In this document: in pieces, positions 44,067 to 52,217 of the stretch
Layout of the letters: the number at the start of each line of letters is the position of its first letter
How positions within the stretch are numbered: position 1 is the stretch's first letter
Translations under genes and position numbers: made by a program
DNA from: VRUE01 sp963718755
GTDB lineage: Bacteria; Actinomycetota; Thermoleophilia; Solirubrobacterales; 70-9
Direction of reading: 5' to 3'
Assembly: GCA_963718755.1 (NCBI GenBank)
Contig: OY970376.1
Coordinates: 434,001-498,000, forward strand
Length of the DNA: 64,000 nt
Notes under the pieces: model-generated
What the model saw: the letters and a program-made list of their open reading frames with translations, nothing else
Database searches by the model: none
What the model was told of the DNA's origin: nothing

Positions 44067-44285
44067 ATGCCACACCTGATCGACAACCTTACGGACGCCC
44101 TCGCGGCGAAGGGCTGGAGTCAGTCTGAACTGGCCCGCGTCACGAACATCGACCGTACGCTAATTAACCGTTACTGCCGGGGCCTAGAGCCGACCCCGCG
44201 CAACGCCGCCAAGATGGCGGAGGCGTTGGGGATGCTTACGCAGACTGTCACTCGCGGCGAGGTACAGGTGAGCCTCAATGCCTAA
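44067..44285 (+). CDS. Small XRE-family HTH protein (Cro-like)
   Basis: 72 aa, essentially one helix-turn-helix domain: NLTDALAAKGWSQSELARVT, NIDRTLINRYCRGLEPTPRN, AAKMAEALGM. No ligand or dimerisation extension, as in Cro-type or plasmid copy-control repressors. First of a run of overlapping genes (44067-45957). Three TTTCCTTAC repeats lie just upstream. Confidence 0.8.
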   Translation: MPHLIDNLTDALAAKGWSQSELARVTNIDRTLINRYCRGLEPTPRNAAKMAEALGMLTQTVTRGEVQVSLNA

Positions 44286-44571
44286 CACGCTTACTTCACG
44301 TCTCGATGAGTTGGGAATCACCCCCGCCGAGGTCGCCCAGATCGTGAAGCGCCCCATAGAGCTTGTAGAGGCGTGGATCGACACCGGCCCCGACACCGAA
44401 GGCGTCGTGCTCCTGCGGTTCCTTTCCGACGACGCCGACGCGCTACGCCGGGTTGATCAACTGCGCCGGACGCACACGCGGAATCTTCGCGGCGACGGCG
44501 CGACGCAGGCGGGCGTTTCACTGCCGTACGGCAGTGGCCACACCGGGACCACGGGCGGCGTTCCCTCATGA
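44278..44571 (+). CDS. Hypothetical protein, HTH-like N terminus
   Basis: 97 aa overlapping the XRE gene by 8 nt. MPNTLTSRLDELGITPAEVA then QIVKRPIELVEAWIDTG resembles a helix-turn-helix without the usual recognition residues; the C terminus is Gly/Thr-rich and probably flexible. Ends in an ATGA overlap with the next gene. Function unknown. Confidence 0.6.
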   Translation: MPNTLTSRLDELGITPAEVAQIVKRPIELVEAWIDTGPDTEGVVLLRFLSDDADALRRVDQLRRTHTRNLRGDGATQAGVSLPYGSGHTGTTGGVPS

Positions 44572-45107
44572 GTAGGCGTAGACCTGGCGATCCCATACCG
44601 GGAACGCAGCGGACGATTACGGCAGCCGAGCAGGCGGCAGCGCTGGGCCTTCGCCCCGGCAAGGCGCCGAAGGAAGGGGGCGCCCCCGCACTGACGCCTA
44701 ATCAGGCTCGCCGGAAGATGAATGATGAATACGTAGGTGAGGCGTCCGACATTGGCTGGGAGACCATTACCGTTCCCGCTGGCCGCGATGTGATGAACGC
44801 ACTCGGCGTTGACCCCGCCACGCTGCCGGTCGGCGTGGAGGCTGAGCTAGGCCGCCCGGAGCCGCGCCCAGAGCGCCGCCCGGATAGTGAGGGTGTCGCC
44901 ACTACAGACGCGCCCCCTTCGCAGCCACTCACTGACGAGGCGGCCGACGAACTCCGCGCGCAGTATCGGGCGCACGTCGCGAGGGTCACCGAGCTAGCCG
45001 AGGCCGCCCGTGGCGATGCAGCGAAGGAAGCGGCGGCAGCCGAGGAGGTCCGCGCCAGCGCGGCCGCGGGTGAGCGCCTGAAGGCGAAGCTTGTGGGGAA
45101 GCTATGA
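44568..45107 (+). CDS. Hypothetical protein, basic N terminus and coiled-coil C terminus
   Basis: 179 aa. Basic, disordered N terminus (RRRPGDPIPGTQR), a middle with Pro/Arg/Glu-rich linker, and a long Ala-rich charged helix at the C terminus (LRAQYRAHVARVTELAEAAR onward). It sits right before the prohead protease gene with a 4-nt overlap (ATGA). By position it could be a scaffold- or portal-associated protein, but no sequence motif supports that. Confidence 0.6.
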   Translation: MSRRRPGDPIPGTQRTITAAEQAAALGLRPGKAPKEGGAPALTPNQARRKMNDEYVGEASDIGWETITVPAGRDVMNALGVDPATLPVGVEAELGRPEPRPERRPDSEGVATTDAPPSQPLTDEAADELRAQYRAHVARVTELAEAARGDAAKEAAAAEEVRASAAAGERLKAKLVGKL

Positions 45108-45703
45108 CGCTCGACGCCGAACTGTCCAAGCTTCAGGAAATCGTCGGCGTTATCGACCTCCCGCTAGAGGGTAAATCGGTGCCGTCCCCCGATGGGACCA
45201 GTGTGTATGTCGAAGGGCTGGCCGGTGGATTCGGCCGCGACCGGGTTGGTGACCGCTTTACGGCCGGAGCGCTCGAAACGGCGCTGACCGACTACATGCG
45301 GAACCCGGTACTGCTATGGGCACACAACACTACGCAGGCGCTCGGTGAAGTAATCGAAGCGCGGATGGTGCCGCAGGGGCTTTGGATCAAAGCCCGCGTA
45401 GATGAACCTGCGCCCGGTACCCCCATTCTGAGCGATGTGTGGCGGAAGGTGAAGTCCGGCGTTATCTCAGGGCTGAGTATCGGTGGGATATTTCGCCGGG
45501 CGCCGGGCGGAATGATTACCAGCATGGACATGGCGGAGGTGTCTCTAGCTCCAATTCCAGCCAACCCCGAAACTCTCTGCCGCGTCGTCGGCAAGGCGTA
45601 CACCCCCGATGCCGACATGAATACCGAACTGGCGCGGCTGGGCGACCTGACCACGGGACCGTCGCCCTTGGACGATGCACTGGAACGGCTGGTAGCGCTG
45701 TGA
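45104..45703 (+). CDS. HK97-family phage prohead protease
   Basis: 199 aa. Visible family pattern: VEGLAGGFGRDRVGDRFTAG, NPVLLWAHNT with catalytic His74, GEVIEARMVPQGLWIKARV, then KVKSGVISGLSIGGIF with the catalytic Ser region (118-125), and MAEVSLAPIPANPE. These are the successive strands of the caudovirus prohead serine protease, which matures capsids by trimming scaffold and capsid N termini. No capsid, portal or terminase follows, so it is either a relic or a satellite factor acting on a helper phage's capsid. Confidence 0.82.
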   Translation: MTLDAELSKLQEIVGVIDLPLEGKSVPSPDGTSVYVEGLAGGFGRDRVGDRFTAGALETALTDYMRNPVLLWAHNTTQALGEVIEARMVPQGLWIKARVDEPAPGTPILSDVWRKVKSGVISGLSIGGIFRRAPGGMITSMDMAEVSLAPIPANPETLCRVVGKAYTPDADMNTELARLGDLTTGPSPLDDALERLVAL

Positions 45704-45957
45704 GCACGGCGACGCTCGACGGTAAGGCGATCCGCGACGCCATCGGTCCGTGGGGTCGCGTAAAGGAGGAGGCATTTATCGACCTCATCATCGCTGGCGG
45801 CGGCGGCACTGCGGACGGGGGACCATTCGGAAGCGATGCCCTCCACGCCGACCTCGCTAGCTTCGGCCGCGCCGAGGCGGTAGTACGCGGCGAAGTCGAG
45901 CCATCCCCCACTGAGGCGCCCGCGCTGGAGAGGTTCGTGAATGCGCCGCGCCCGTAA
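45700..45957 (+). CDS. Hypothetical protein downstream of prohead protease
   Basis: 85 aa from a GTG that overlaps the protease stop (GTGA). Begins STATLDGKAIRDAIGPWGRV, contains the flexible IIAGGGGTADGGPFGSDALH and ends Pro-rich. Not recognised. It lies where a major capsid gene would be expected, but is far too short and shows no capsid pattern. Confidence 0.55.
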   Translation: MSTATLDGKAIRDAIGPWGRVKEEAFIDLIIAGGGGTADGGPFGSDALHADLASFGRAEAVVRGEVEPSPTEAPALERFVNAPRP

Positions 45958-46150
45958 CACCCGCGTCAACTTGACCACGGCGAAATGCTGGAGTTGAACC
46001 CTTCAACCAACCCGGAGCCGGAAAAAGGAACGGCTCCCTAGCGCAGTGACGCCGCCCTTGGGGGGCGGCGTCGAAAGGAGCAACTGGACTTGTGATCGAA
46101 CACATTCATTCTACTTCCGGTACTACGGTGCCGCCAAGGGGGCGCGGTCG

Positions 46151-47311
46151 GTGACGACTGCCACCGACACGACCGAGCGCGCCGAACTGGTTGCGAGTCT
46201 CGCCGCCCTGGAGCCGGACGAATGCGCTGCGGTTACGGAGCAGGCCGCCGCCAAGCGCGCAAACTCTCTCGACGTGGAGCAGGTCGAGCGTGAGGCGGCC
46301 GCCAAGGCTCAGGGGCCGATCGCGTCCGCGCTGTTCGATGACGCGCCAAGCGTGTGGGATGACAACATCGGCGCGGCGCGGCGGCCAATCCCCGGGGGCT
46401 GCGACCTGCTGCTGGAGGGGGTGCCGTCCTACTTCTTCGGCGCTCGCGGCTCCGGCAAGAGCACGGTCGTTGACACCTTGGGTTGGAACGTCGCGATGCA
46501 CGAGATAGGTGTCCTGGTTTTGGATCGCGAGAACGGCCCGGCGCTGTCTCGCTCCCGCCTGGATGACGCGGTGAAGTTCAACCCCGACCTTGACGAGGCG
46601 AAGCTGCGCGAGTTCTACGACGCCCGCCATTGGCCCGAGTTCGACAAGGCTTGGAACCCCGACGACTACGCCGACCTGATCGCGGGGCGCGGCTTCCAAG
46701 TCGTCGTCTACGACTCAGTCCGCGAGCTACTGAATCAGCTTCACCTGAGCTCAAATTCCGACGATGACTGGTCCGAGCTTTTCGGCCTGCTGGCAACGCC
46801 GCTGATCAAGCGCGGAATCACCCCCGTCTTCCTCGACAACATCGGCAACGTGGCGACCGAGCGGCCGCGCGGGACCGCCGCGAAGCTCGACGCCGCGCCG
46901 CAGGGCTACCGCGTGTGGACGCGGCAGGAGTTCACCCACGACATAACCGGCGTCGTGGGGATTGACTGCGCGCGCTCGCGGCTCGGTGACATCGGCCGCG
47001 AATGGCGGATGACTGTCGGCGGCGGCCGCTGGGAGCTTCCGACCGAGTCCACCGAGAACCAGACGACGACGACCTGGGACTTGATCCTGGCGGCGCTGGC
47101 CGATGGCGAGGAGCACACGCAATCCGATGTGGCCGACGCGGCGGGGGTGACGACCAAGACGGTGCGGCGCCTGGTCAACGTCGAGCAGGCCAACGCCCGC
47201 AAGGACGACCGCCCAGCTGAGGTACTGCGCGACGAGAAGTCCGGCCGCCCCACGACCCTCAGACTGCGGCCCGCGCCGGGGAGCGAGTCAAGCCTCATGG
47301 AGGCCATCTGA
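46151..47311 (+). CDS. RepA-like hexameric helicase / AAA ATPase
   Basis: 386 aa from a GTG (AAGGGGG upstream). The RecA-like ATPase core has Walker A in FFGARGSGKST (97-105, Lys103), Walker B in FQVVVYDSV (Asp188), then ITPVFLDNIGNV. This is the RepA/KaiC-type (AAA_25) fold of plasmid and phage replicative helicases. The C terminus has a helix-turn-helix (SDVADAAGVTTKTVRRLVN, about 338-356), suggesting direct DNA binding. A dense cluster of ATGTCCGGGGT repeats starts right after the gene, so it probably initiates replication of the excised element there. Confidence 0.82.
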   Translation: MTTATDTTERAELVASLAALEPDECAAVTEQAAAKRANSLDVEQVEREAAAKAQGPIASALFDDAPSVWDDNIGAARRPIPGGCDLLLEGVPSYFFGARGSGKSTVVDTLGWNVAMHEIGVLVLDRENGPALSRSRLDDAVKFNPDLDEAKLREFYDARHWPEFDKAWNPDDYADLIAGRGFQVVVYDSVRELLNQLHLSSNSDDDWSELFGLLATPLIKRGITPVFLDNIGNVATERPRGTAAKLDAAPQGYRVWTRQEFTHDITGVVGIDCARSRLGDIGREWRMTVGGGRWELPTESTENQTTTTWDLILAALADGEEHTQSDVADAAGVTTKTVRRLVNVEQANARKDDRPAEVLRDEKSGRPTTLRLRPAPGSESSLMEAI

Positions 47312-47347
47312 TGACGCCCGCGACGTGGGGTTGTGGGGTCGCGCTGG

Positions 47348-47517
47348 ACCCCGGACATCGGCGGCCGGGGGCATGTCCGGGGTGGTCGGACATCGTCCTC
47401 GAGTTCGTGTCCGGGGTCATGTCCGGGGTGCGCCGCAAGCGCAGTCATAGCGCCGATCAACCCCGGACATCGGCCAGCGAATCATGTCCTACCCATGTCC
47501 GGGGTACCCCGGACATT
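47348..47517. repeat. Iteron-like cluster of ATGTCCGGGGT repeats (candidate replication origin)
   Basis: Copies in + orientation at 47373-47383, 47407-47417 (GTGTCCGGGGT), 47419-47429 and 47495-47505; inverted copies at 47348-47358, 47460-47470 and 47506-47516. Two are tandem with 12-bp period (47406-47429), and the last pair forms a perfect 22-bp palindrome (47495-47516). Partial copies occur at 47387 and 47484. Position directly after the RepA-like gene fits oriV iterons or an autoregulatory operator. The gap 47312-47612 holds no convincing gene. Confidence 0.8.
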
Positions 47518-47612
47518 CCCCGTAGGCCAATAGCGAAGCTATGGCCTAGGGGTGTCCGTGGCGAAGCTGGCAACTTCCGGCCGCTTACGACTTCCGCAGA
47601 GGGCGGCCGCTG

Positions 47613-48164
47613 ATGCCCGCACCGACCCACGTACTCCCCTTCGGTTGTGCCCGGACGCAGAAGATGTTTCGGGCGCTGATCCCCGGCCCGGTCCCCCACT
47701 CCAGGGCCAAGGCGAAGATCGTCGTCATTCCGTGCTGCCCCGGCTGCGGTGCCGAACACAGCGTTCTGAGTAACTTCGGCCGGGCGTTCCGCCCCGGCGA
47801 GGCCATCGACGTGAGCCTTGCGGGTTACGTCCCGGCGCCGACTGCCGACGCGCCGCCCGCCGTGCCGCCGCGTAGACCTTCGGGTTGGAGCGGTGGCCAC
47901 GACCGGGGCAGGACGAAGGTTCCCGACGCCGATCTACTGGCGGCGATCCCCACCGACCGGCAGGCCGCCGCCGCAGACATCGCCCGCGCGCTCGGCGTTG
48001 CCCACACGGCCACGATGGTCGAGCGCATCGAGCGGCTGAACACGCGCGCCCTCTCGGCCTGGGGGCATCCCCTAGTGCAGATCATTCGCACCGACACCGG
48101 CCGCCGTGCCATCTACCTACAACGCACCGAACCACAACCCGAGGAGGTACCCACTACCCCATGA
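47613..48164 (+). CDS. Hypothetical protein with CxxC motif and C-terminal winged-helix-like region
   Basis: 183 aa. The N-terminal half has a Cys cluster (VIPCCPGCGAEH) typical of a zinc finger; after a Pro-rich linker the C-terminal half looks like a winged helix (DADLLAAIPTDRQAAAADIA, RALGVAHTATMVERIERLNT, then RAIYLQR). A DNA-binding accessory protein for the adjacent repeat cluster is plausible (inference). It overlaps the next gene by ATGA. Confidence 0.6.
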   Translation: MPAPTHVLPFGCARTQKMFRALIPGPVPHSRAKAKIVVIPCCPGCGAEHSVLSNFGRAFRPGEAIDVSLAGYVPAPTADAPPAVPPRRPSGWSGGHDRGRTKVPDADLLAAIPTDRQAAAADIARALGVAHTATMVERIERLNTRALSAWGHPLVQIIRTDTGRRAIYLQRTEPQPEEVPTTP

Positions 48165-48658
48165 CCGAGTCAACCCTTGACCGCCTAGACCGCGACCCCG
48201 GCGGCGCCCGCCAGTATGTCGCCACGCTGATCGTCGTCGGCGGCGCCACCCGCGCGCAGATTGCGGAGGCGCTGGCGCGGAAATACTCCATCCCCGAGCC
48301 GACCAGCCGCAGCGTGACCGCTTGGAAAAACGGTGACCCCGAGTTGCGCGCGATCGTCGAGGCGATGGAAGCCGCCAAGCGCGACCTCGCGCCGGGCGAA
48401 GATCCCACGCAGCTGATCCCCGAACCCGTCGATCCTGCGGAGGCTTCCGGCGACCTGTTCGACCTCGCCATACGCATCCCGTCATTCGGCACGCTGCTGT
48501 ACCGCGAAGGGCAGCGCGACGACGACCAGGCGGACGACGTACTCGCCGTGCTGGCCGCCGGACATGCCACGGCCGCCGAGTTTGAGGCCGACTGCATCCG
48601 GCGGCTTGGCGACTACAACCCCCACGTCCCGACGCCCGGCTCAGGCTCCCTCGCCTAA
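48161..48658 (+). CDS. Hypothetical protein of the element
   Basis: 165 aa. N-terminal helices (ARQYVATLIVVGGATRAQIA, EALARKYSIPEPTSRSVTAW) look like a helix-turn-helix of the terminase-small-subunit or HTH_23 kind; the remainder is acidic and helical (DDDQADDVLAVLAAGHATAA). If the N terminus is indeed terminase-small-like, it would link the element to packaging, but the evidence is weak. Confidence 0.55.
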   Translation: MTESTLDRLDRDPGGARQYVATLIVVGGATRAQIAEALARKYSIPEPTSRSVTAWKNGDPELRAIVEAMEAAKRDLAPGEDPTQLIPEPVDPAEASGDLFDLAIRIPSFGTLLYREGQRDDDQADDVLAVLAAGHATAAEFEADCIRRLGDYNPHVPTPGSGSLA

Positions 48659-48715
48659 CGAGGCCAGCCGTCCAAGAGATCGCGAGGCGTTTCGTCCGGG
48701 TACGATCCAGGCTTG

Positions 48716-48934
48716 ATGCCACTTCACTTAATGATCGACAACACGGTTTGGCGCCTCCCGGCGACGGTGAATCCCAGCGATATCCATTCGCAAATTCTGA
48801 ATGCGATGCACGGGGGCGATGTCATCAGCATCCCGGTGGAACTCGGTGACGATCCCCGCGGACAGACTTCCTTGACGATCAACGGTCGCGCCACGGGGCA
48901 ATTCGCCTTGGTAGACCTGCCCGACCCCGCCTGA
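48716..48934 (+). CDS. Small hypothetical protein
   Basis: 72 aa, start at the second of two adjacent start codons. The middle (NPSDIHSQILNAMHGGDVIS, IPVELGDDPRGQTSLTINGR) has a beta-alpha pattern. No motif recognised. Isolated between the upstream operon and the next small gene. Confidence 0.5.
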   Translation: MPLHLMIDNTVWRLPATVNPSDIHSQILNAMHGGDVISIPVELGDDPRGQTSLTINGRATGQFALVDLPDPA

Positions 48935-49163
48935 GCGAGCGCTGAGGCGCGCCAGTGCGCTCGGCGTCGCCGTCGATGGCTTCCGTGCTTCACCCTAGAA
49001 ACCCACACCACGATATTTCCTACAAACTTAATTGGAAAGCCAAGAATTGCGCCGTTTTGAGGCGATGTAGGCCCGTTGGAAGGTGGAAAGCGCCCGGAAA
49101 GGCACAGACGGGCGCGAACGGGCGCCCTGGGCACCCTGGAGCGAGAGGGATAGGCTTCCTCTC

Positions 49164-49388
49164 GTGCCGAGCTTTAACGTCACGCAATGGCCGGACGGGA
49201 CCGAGGCCGGAACCTGGCAGCCGGTCGCTCAGGCGGTCGAAGCGCCGTCAATGCGCGAGGCTGTCGCCATGAGCGCAAAGGCCCCCGGCCGCTACCGCGC
49301 GACGCTGGCCGACGAACCGGGCATGACGGGCGGCGGTCTGGTCCGGGTGGACCAAGACGGCACCGCCCACGACGTAGAAGTCTTCTAG
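49164..49388 (+). CDS. Small hypothetical protein
   Basis: 74 aa from a GTG. SFNVTQWPDGTEAGTWQPV, RYRATLADEPGMTGGGLVRV and DGTAHDVEVF form a beta-rich small domain. Unknown function. A GGCCCC/GGGGCC hairpin follows (about 49417-49440), probably a terminator for this gene and the convergent recombinase. Confidence 0.5.
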   Translation: MPSFNVTQWPDGTEAGTWQPVAQAVEAPSMREAVAMSAKAPGRYRATLADEPGMTGGGLVRVDQDGTAHDVEVF

Positions 49389-49464
49389 GCCCGGCCGCGC
49401 TTGGCCCACGAAAAGGCCCCGACGCCAGACGCCGGGGGCCGAGACTGCCGGAGTGTTGGGGCGC

Positions 49465-50085
49465 TTAGGCCGCCTTGCGCCGCGGCGGCCGCCAACCCTT
49501 CGCCTGCATCGTCTCGCGCAACTGGTGCGGCGCTACGTGGTCGAGATAGAGGCTCGTCGTCGCCAGGTTGGAATGCCCGAGCGCGAGCTGCACTTCCTTG
49601 ACGGTCGCGCCCTGCTCGTGTAGCTCGGCGGCGCGCGAGTGGCGGAAGATGTGGGGATGAACGCGCTTAGCGATCCCGGCCTTGGCCGCCAGCTTCGGCA
49701 GCCATCGGCGCAGGTAGGGCGTCGTCAGTTCGGTCCCCTTGAGCGTGCAGAACAACGGCGTCTTGCGATCATCGAAGCCGAACCCACGGCGCCGCTCGAC
49801 CCAGAGCTTGAGCGCGGAGAGCGCGCCATTGTCTAGGTAGATCGTTCGCGGCTTGCCGCCCTTGCCACGCCGCACATGCAGGCGGCCGGTGTCTAGGTCC
49901 ACGTCGCCAGGTCGCAGCGCGACGACCTCGCCAGCACGTAGCGCGCCGCGGTACATGGTCGCGAGCATGGCGCGGTTGCGCAGCGCCAGCGTCGAGTCAC
50001 CTTCGATGGCTGCATAGAGCCGGTTGATTTCGTCGCGGCTCAGTACGTCTGCCGGGAGCTTCGCGCCCTTGTTCGCGGGTGCCAT
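49465..50085 (-). CDS. Short tyrosine recombinase (catalytic domain only)
   Basis: 206 aa. Complete catalytic set: Arg50 in YRGALRAGEV, Lys75/78 in RRGKGGKPR, H145-I-F-R148 in HPHIFRHSRAA, His171 in ALGHSNLATTS, Tyr180 in LYLDHVAP. It lacks the N-terminal core-binding SAM-like domain of full integrases. It could be an invertase, resolvase of element dimers, or excision helper. Minus strand, opposite the main integrase. A 9-bp inverted repeat lies 24 nt upstream. Confidence 0.88.
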   Translation of the reverse strand: MAPANKGAKLPADVLSRDEINRLYAAIEGDSTLALRNRAMLATMYRGALRAGEVVALRPGDVDLDTGRLHVRRGKGGKPRTIYLDNGALSALKLWVERRRGFGFDDRKTPLFCTLKGTELTTPYLRRWLPKLAAKAGIAKRVHPHIFRHSRAAELHEQGATVKEVQLALGHSNLATTSLYLDHVAPHQLRETMQAKGWRPPRRKAA

Positions 50086-50108
50086 CGTCGCCTCGCCTTT
50101 CGCCTGGA

Positions 50109-50134
50109 GTTACGCTTTCATATAGAAGCGTAAC
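50109..50134. promoter_or_regulatory. Inverted repeat upstream of the short recombinase
   Basis: GTTACGCTT (50109-50117) and AAGCGTAAC (50126-50134) form a perfect 9-bp inverted repeat with an AT-rich 8-nt spacer. AGCGTAAC recurs at 50183-50190. Operator or recombination site of the adjacent gene. Confidence 0.6.
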
Positions 50135-50420
50135 GAAATCGTCGGGGGAGTGCCATTCGCAGGCGTGGTGGGTGCCTTCAAGAGCGTAACTTTACGGATG
50201 ATCGGTTGGGGGAGCGATCCCCCGCAGACAGAACCCCACAACCCACCTGGTGCCGGATGATCGGATTGTGGGACGCTCAGACGATCCCGACCATAAATCC
50301 CGAAAATGTGGGGCGGTTGGGATGTAGGGGCGGGGCGAGAAAATGAGCAACTTCCAGGGGCGAAATCGGCGCCCCACCCCACGCCCCACATCGCTACGCG
50401 GCCGCCCGAGGAAAGGGGCG
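50135..50420. other. Non-coding stretch with short direct repeats
   Basis: No convincing gene. CGGATGATCGG occurs at 50195-50205 and 50254-50264, each followed by a G-rich TTGGGGGA/TTGTGGGA run, and several TGTGGGG/CCCCACA words recur to 50395. Possibly recombinase or replication-protein sites. Confidence 0.45.
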
Positions 50421-50603
50421 TCAGTCGTCGCCCTGGAGTAGCGCTAGCGCTTCCTCCATCATCGCTTTCGCACGCAGTTGTGCCCCTGCTGCGATGGCGG
50501 CTTGCGGAGCATCTTCGTCCAAGGTCGCTATGTGCGCCAGTTCGCGCGTGGCGAGAATAAGGGCGTCTGAAAGCTTCTCGATTGCTGCATCTTTGTCTGC
50601 CAT
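50421..50603 (-). CDS. Small helical protein
   Basis: 60 aa starting MADKDAAIEKLSDALILATR; nearly all predicted helix, acidic, ending LALLQGDD. A longer frame upstream is unlike protein. Lies between the two recombinase genes, opposite to xis. Unknown function. Confidence 0.5.
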   Translation of the reverse strand: MADKDAAIEKLSDALILATRELAHIATLDEDAPQAAIAAGAQLRAKAMMEEALALLQGDD

Positions 50604-50775
50604 ACCGCCAGGGTAATGAGTACTCCGGCGTCGCCCGCGACGCGGCGCGCCAGTGGCCCAAGACAACACCGGATCGTGGGGTTGAAGTCGGCTGAGACGG
50701 GCCGAGCTTGACGGGCGCGCGAAGATAGTTAGGGACGGCACTCAGTCCCCAATTTAACCGAGATTGGAGGGCTGA

Positions 50776-50976
50776 ATGACCGCAACTGGCACCACCGTTT
50801 CACCACCTACCGGCGCGCTGCTTACGTCATCGGACGTGGCCGCCATGCTCGGCGTCAAGCGCTGGCGCATACAGGAGTTGAGCCGCGCCGGAGACTTGCC
50901 AACCGTTCACATTGGCCGCACGAACCGCTACCGTCGCGAGGCCGTGGAGCGCTGGATTGAGGAGAACGAGAGTTGA
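50776..50976 (+). CDS. xis: Excisionase-type HTH protein
   Basis: 66 aa. MerR-like HTH_17 domain: LLTSSDVAAMLGVKRWRIQE, LSRAGDLPTVHIGRTNRYRR, EAVERWIEE. This is the standard recombination directionality factor next to actinobacterial integrases. GATTGGAGGGCTG precedes the ATG. Its stop overlaps the TTG start of int (TTGA), so the two are coupled. Confidence 0.88.
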   Translation: MTATGTTVSPPTGALLTSSDVAAMLGVKRWRIQELSRAGDLPTVHIGRTNRYRREAVERWIEENES

Positions 50977-52208
50977 GCGGGGGCGCGTCATCGCGCTACG
51001 GCGAGGGGCGCGTATACGAGCGCGAGGAGGCGTCAGGCGCCGCCAGCTTCTACGGGCGCTGGTACACCGCCGATGGCCGCCGCGTACATCGCAAGCTCGG
51101 CTGGAAGCGCTCCGCCGGGCGCGCTGACGGGCTGACGGTCGCGCAGGCGAAGGCAGAGCTACGCCGTCGCATGGAGGCCGACCAAGCCGCCCCCGTCCGC
51201 CCCGACCGCATCACCTTCACGGAAGCCACCGACCGCGCGCTCGACCACTTCGCGACCCGCTCCAGGCGGCCGATCCGCGAGACGACCGCGAGCACCTATC
51301 GCACCATCGCGGACACGCATCTGATCCCGGCCCTTGGCGACAAGTCGGCCGCCGCCATCGACGCCGCCGCCGTCACGTCAATGCTGGCCGGGATGCGCGG
51401 CGAAGGCAAGTCCGCGAAGACGATTCAGAACGCCTATCGGCTCGCCCATTCGATCTTCGCCTACGCCGTCGAGCAGGGCTGGCGCCCCGATAACCCCTGC
51501 GCCGACGTGGAAGCGCCGACGCTCGACCCGAGCACCGAGATTCGATTCCTGAATGAGCCGGAGCTTGACGCGCTGCTGAAGGCGGCCGCCGAGGGCGAGT
51601 ACGCGGCGACCGACCACGCGCTCTATATGACCGCCGCGATGGCCGGGCTACGGCAGGGCGAGTTGTTGGGGCTGCGGGTCCGCCACATTGACTTCGCCGC
51701 CGAACGCATCCACGTCCGGCTCTCCTACGTGCGCGGCGTCGAGGGTCCGCCGAAGTCCGGTAAGGGTCGGTCGATCCCGCTCGCGCCGACCTTGGCCGCC
51801 GCTTTGGCGCGGCTCCTACAGCGCGACGATTTCACCGACGACAACGACCGCGTTTTCTGTCACCCGGCGACCGGCGACGTGCTCGACCACTCCGCCCTCG
51901 TCAGGCGCTACAAGGCCGCGCTCAAATCGGCGGGGGTCCGCTCGGCGCGCTTCCACGATCTGCGCCACACGTTCGGAACGCGCATGGCGAGCGCCGGGGC
52001 GCCGATGGTCGCGCTTCAAGATTGGATGGGTCACGCGCAACTCGCGACGACGGAAATCTACGCCGACTATGCGCCGCGCCGCGATGAGGCCGCGATGGTC
52101 GAGGCGGCATTCTCACCGTCGTCCCATTCGTCGTCCCATTCTGAACCGAACTCAACCGATCTGGACTCCCCTCAACCCGCATTCCAGAGCGAAGTGGCGC
52201 CGGACTGA
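50973..52208 (+). CDS. int: Phage-type tyrosine integrase
   Basis: 411 aa from a TTG overlapping xis. An N-terminal arm-binding region (YGRWYTADGRRVHRKLGWKR) is followed by a core-binding domain (about 80-170) and the catalytic domain with Arg227 in AGLRQGELLGLR, Lys261/264 in KSGKGRSIPL, H328-D-L-R331 in FHDLRHTFGT, His354 in WMGHAQLATT and Tyr363 in EIYADYAP. All catalytic residues are intact. The gene ends 9 nt before the right attachment site, as expected for the integrase that recognises tRNA-Leu. Confidence 0.95.
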   Translation: MSGGASSRYGEGRVYEREEASGAASFYGRWYTADGRRVHRKLGWKRSAGRADGLTVAQAKAELRRRMEADQAAPVRPDRITFTEATDRALDHFATRSRRPIRETTASTYRTIADTHLIPALGDKSAAAIDAAAVTSMLAGMRGEGKSAKTIQNAYRLAHSIFAYAVEQGWRPDNPCADVEAPTLDPSTEIRFLNEPELDALLKAAAEGEYAATDHALYMTAAMAGLRQGELLGLRVRHIDFAAERIHVRLSYVRGVEGPPKSGKGRSIPLAPTLAAALARLLQRDDFTDDNDRVFCHPATGDVLDHSALVRRYKAALKSAGVRSARFHDLRHTFGTRMASAGAPMVALQDWMGHAQLATTEIYADYAPRRDEAAMVEAAFSPSSHSSSHSEPNSTDLDSPQPAFQSEVAPD

Positions 52209-52217
52209 CCCCCTGCT

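Noticed and set aside
47311..47613. Open frame overlapping the RepA-like stop (TGATG)
   Set aside because: It consists of the ATGTCCGGGGT repeat cluster translated; composition is not protein-like.
50110..50661. Minus-strand frames in the gap between recombinase and xis
   Set aside because: Cys/Ser/Arg-rich composition without start signals; only the 60-aa MADKDAA frame looks plausible.
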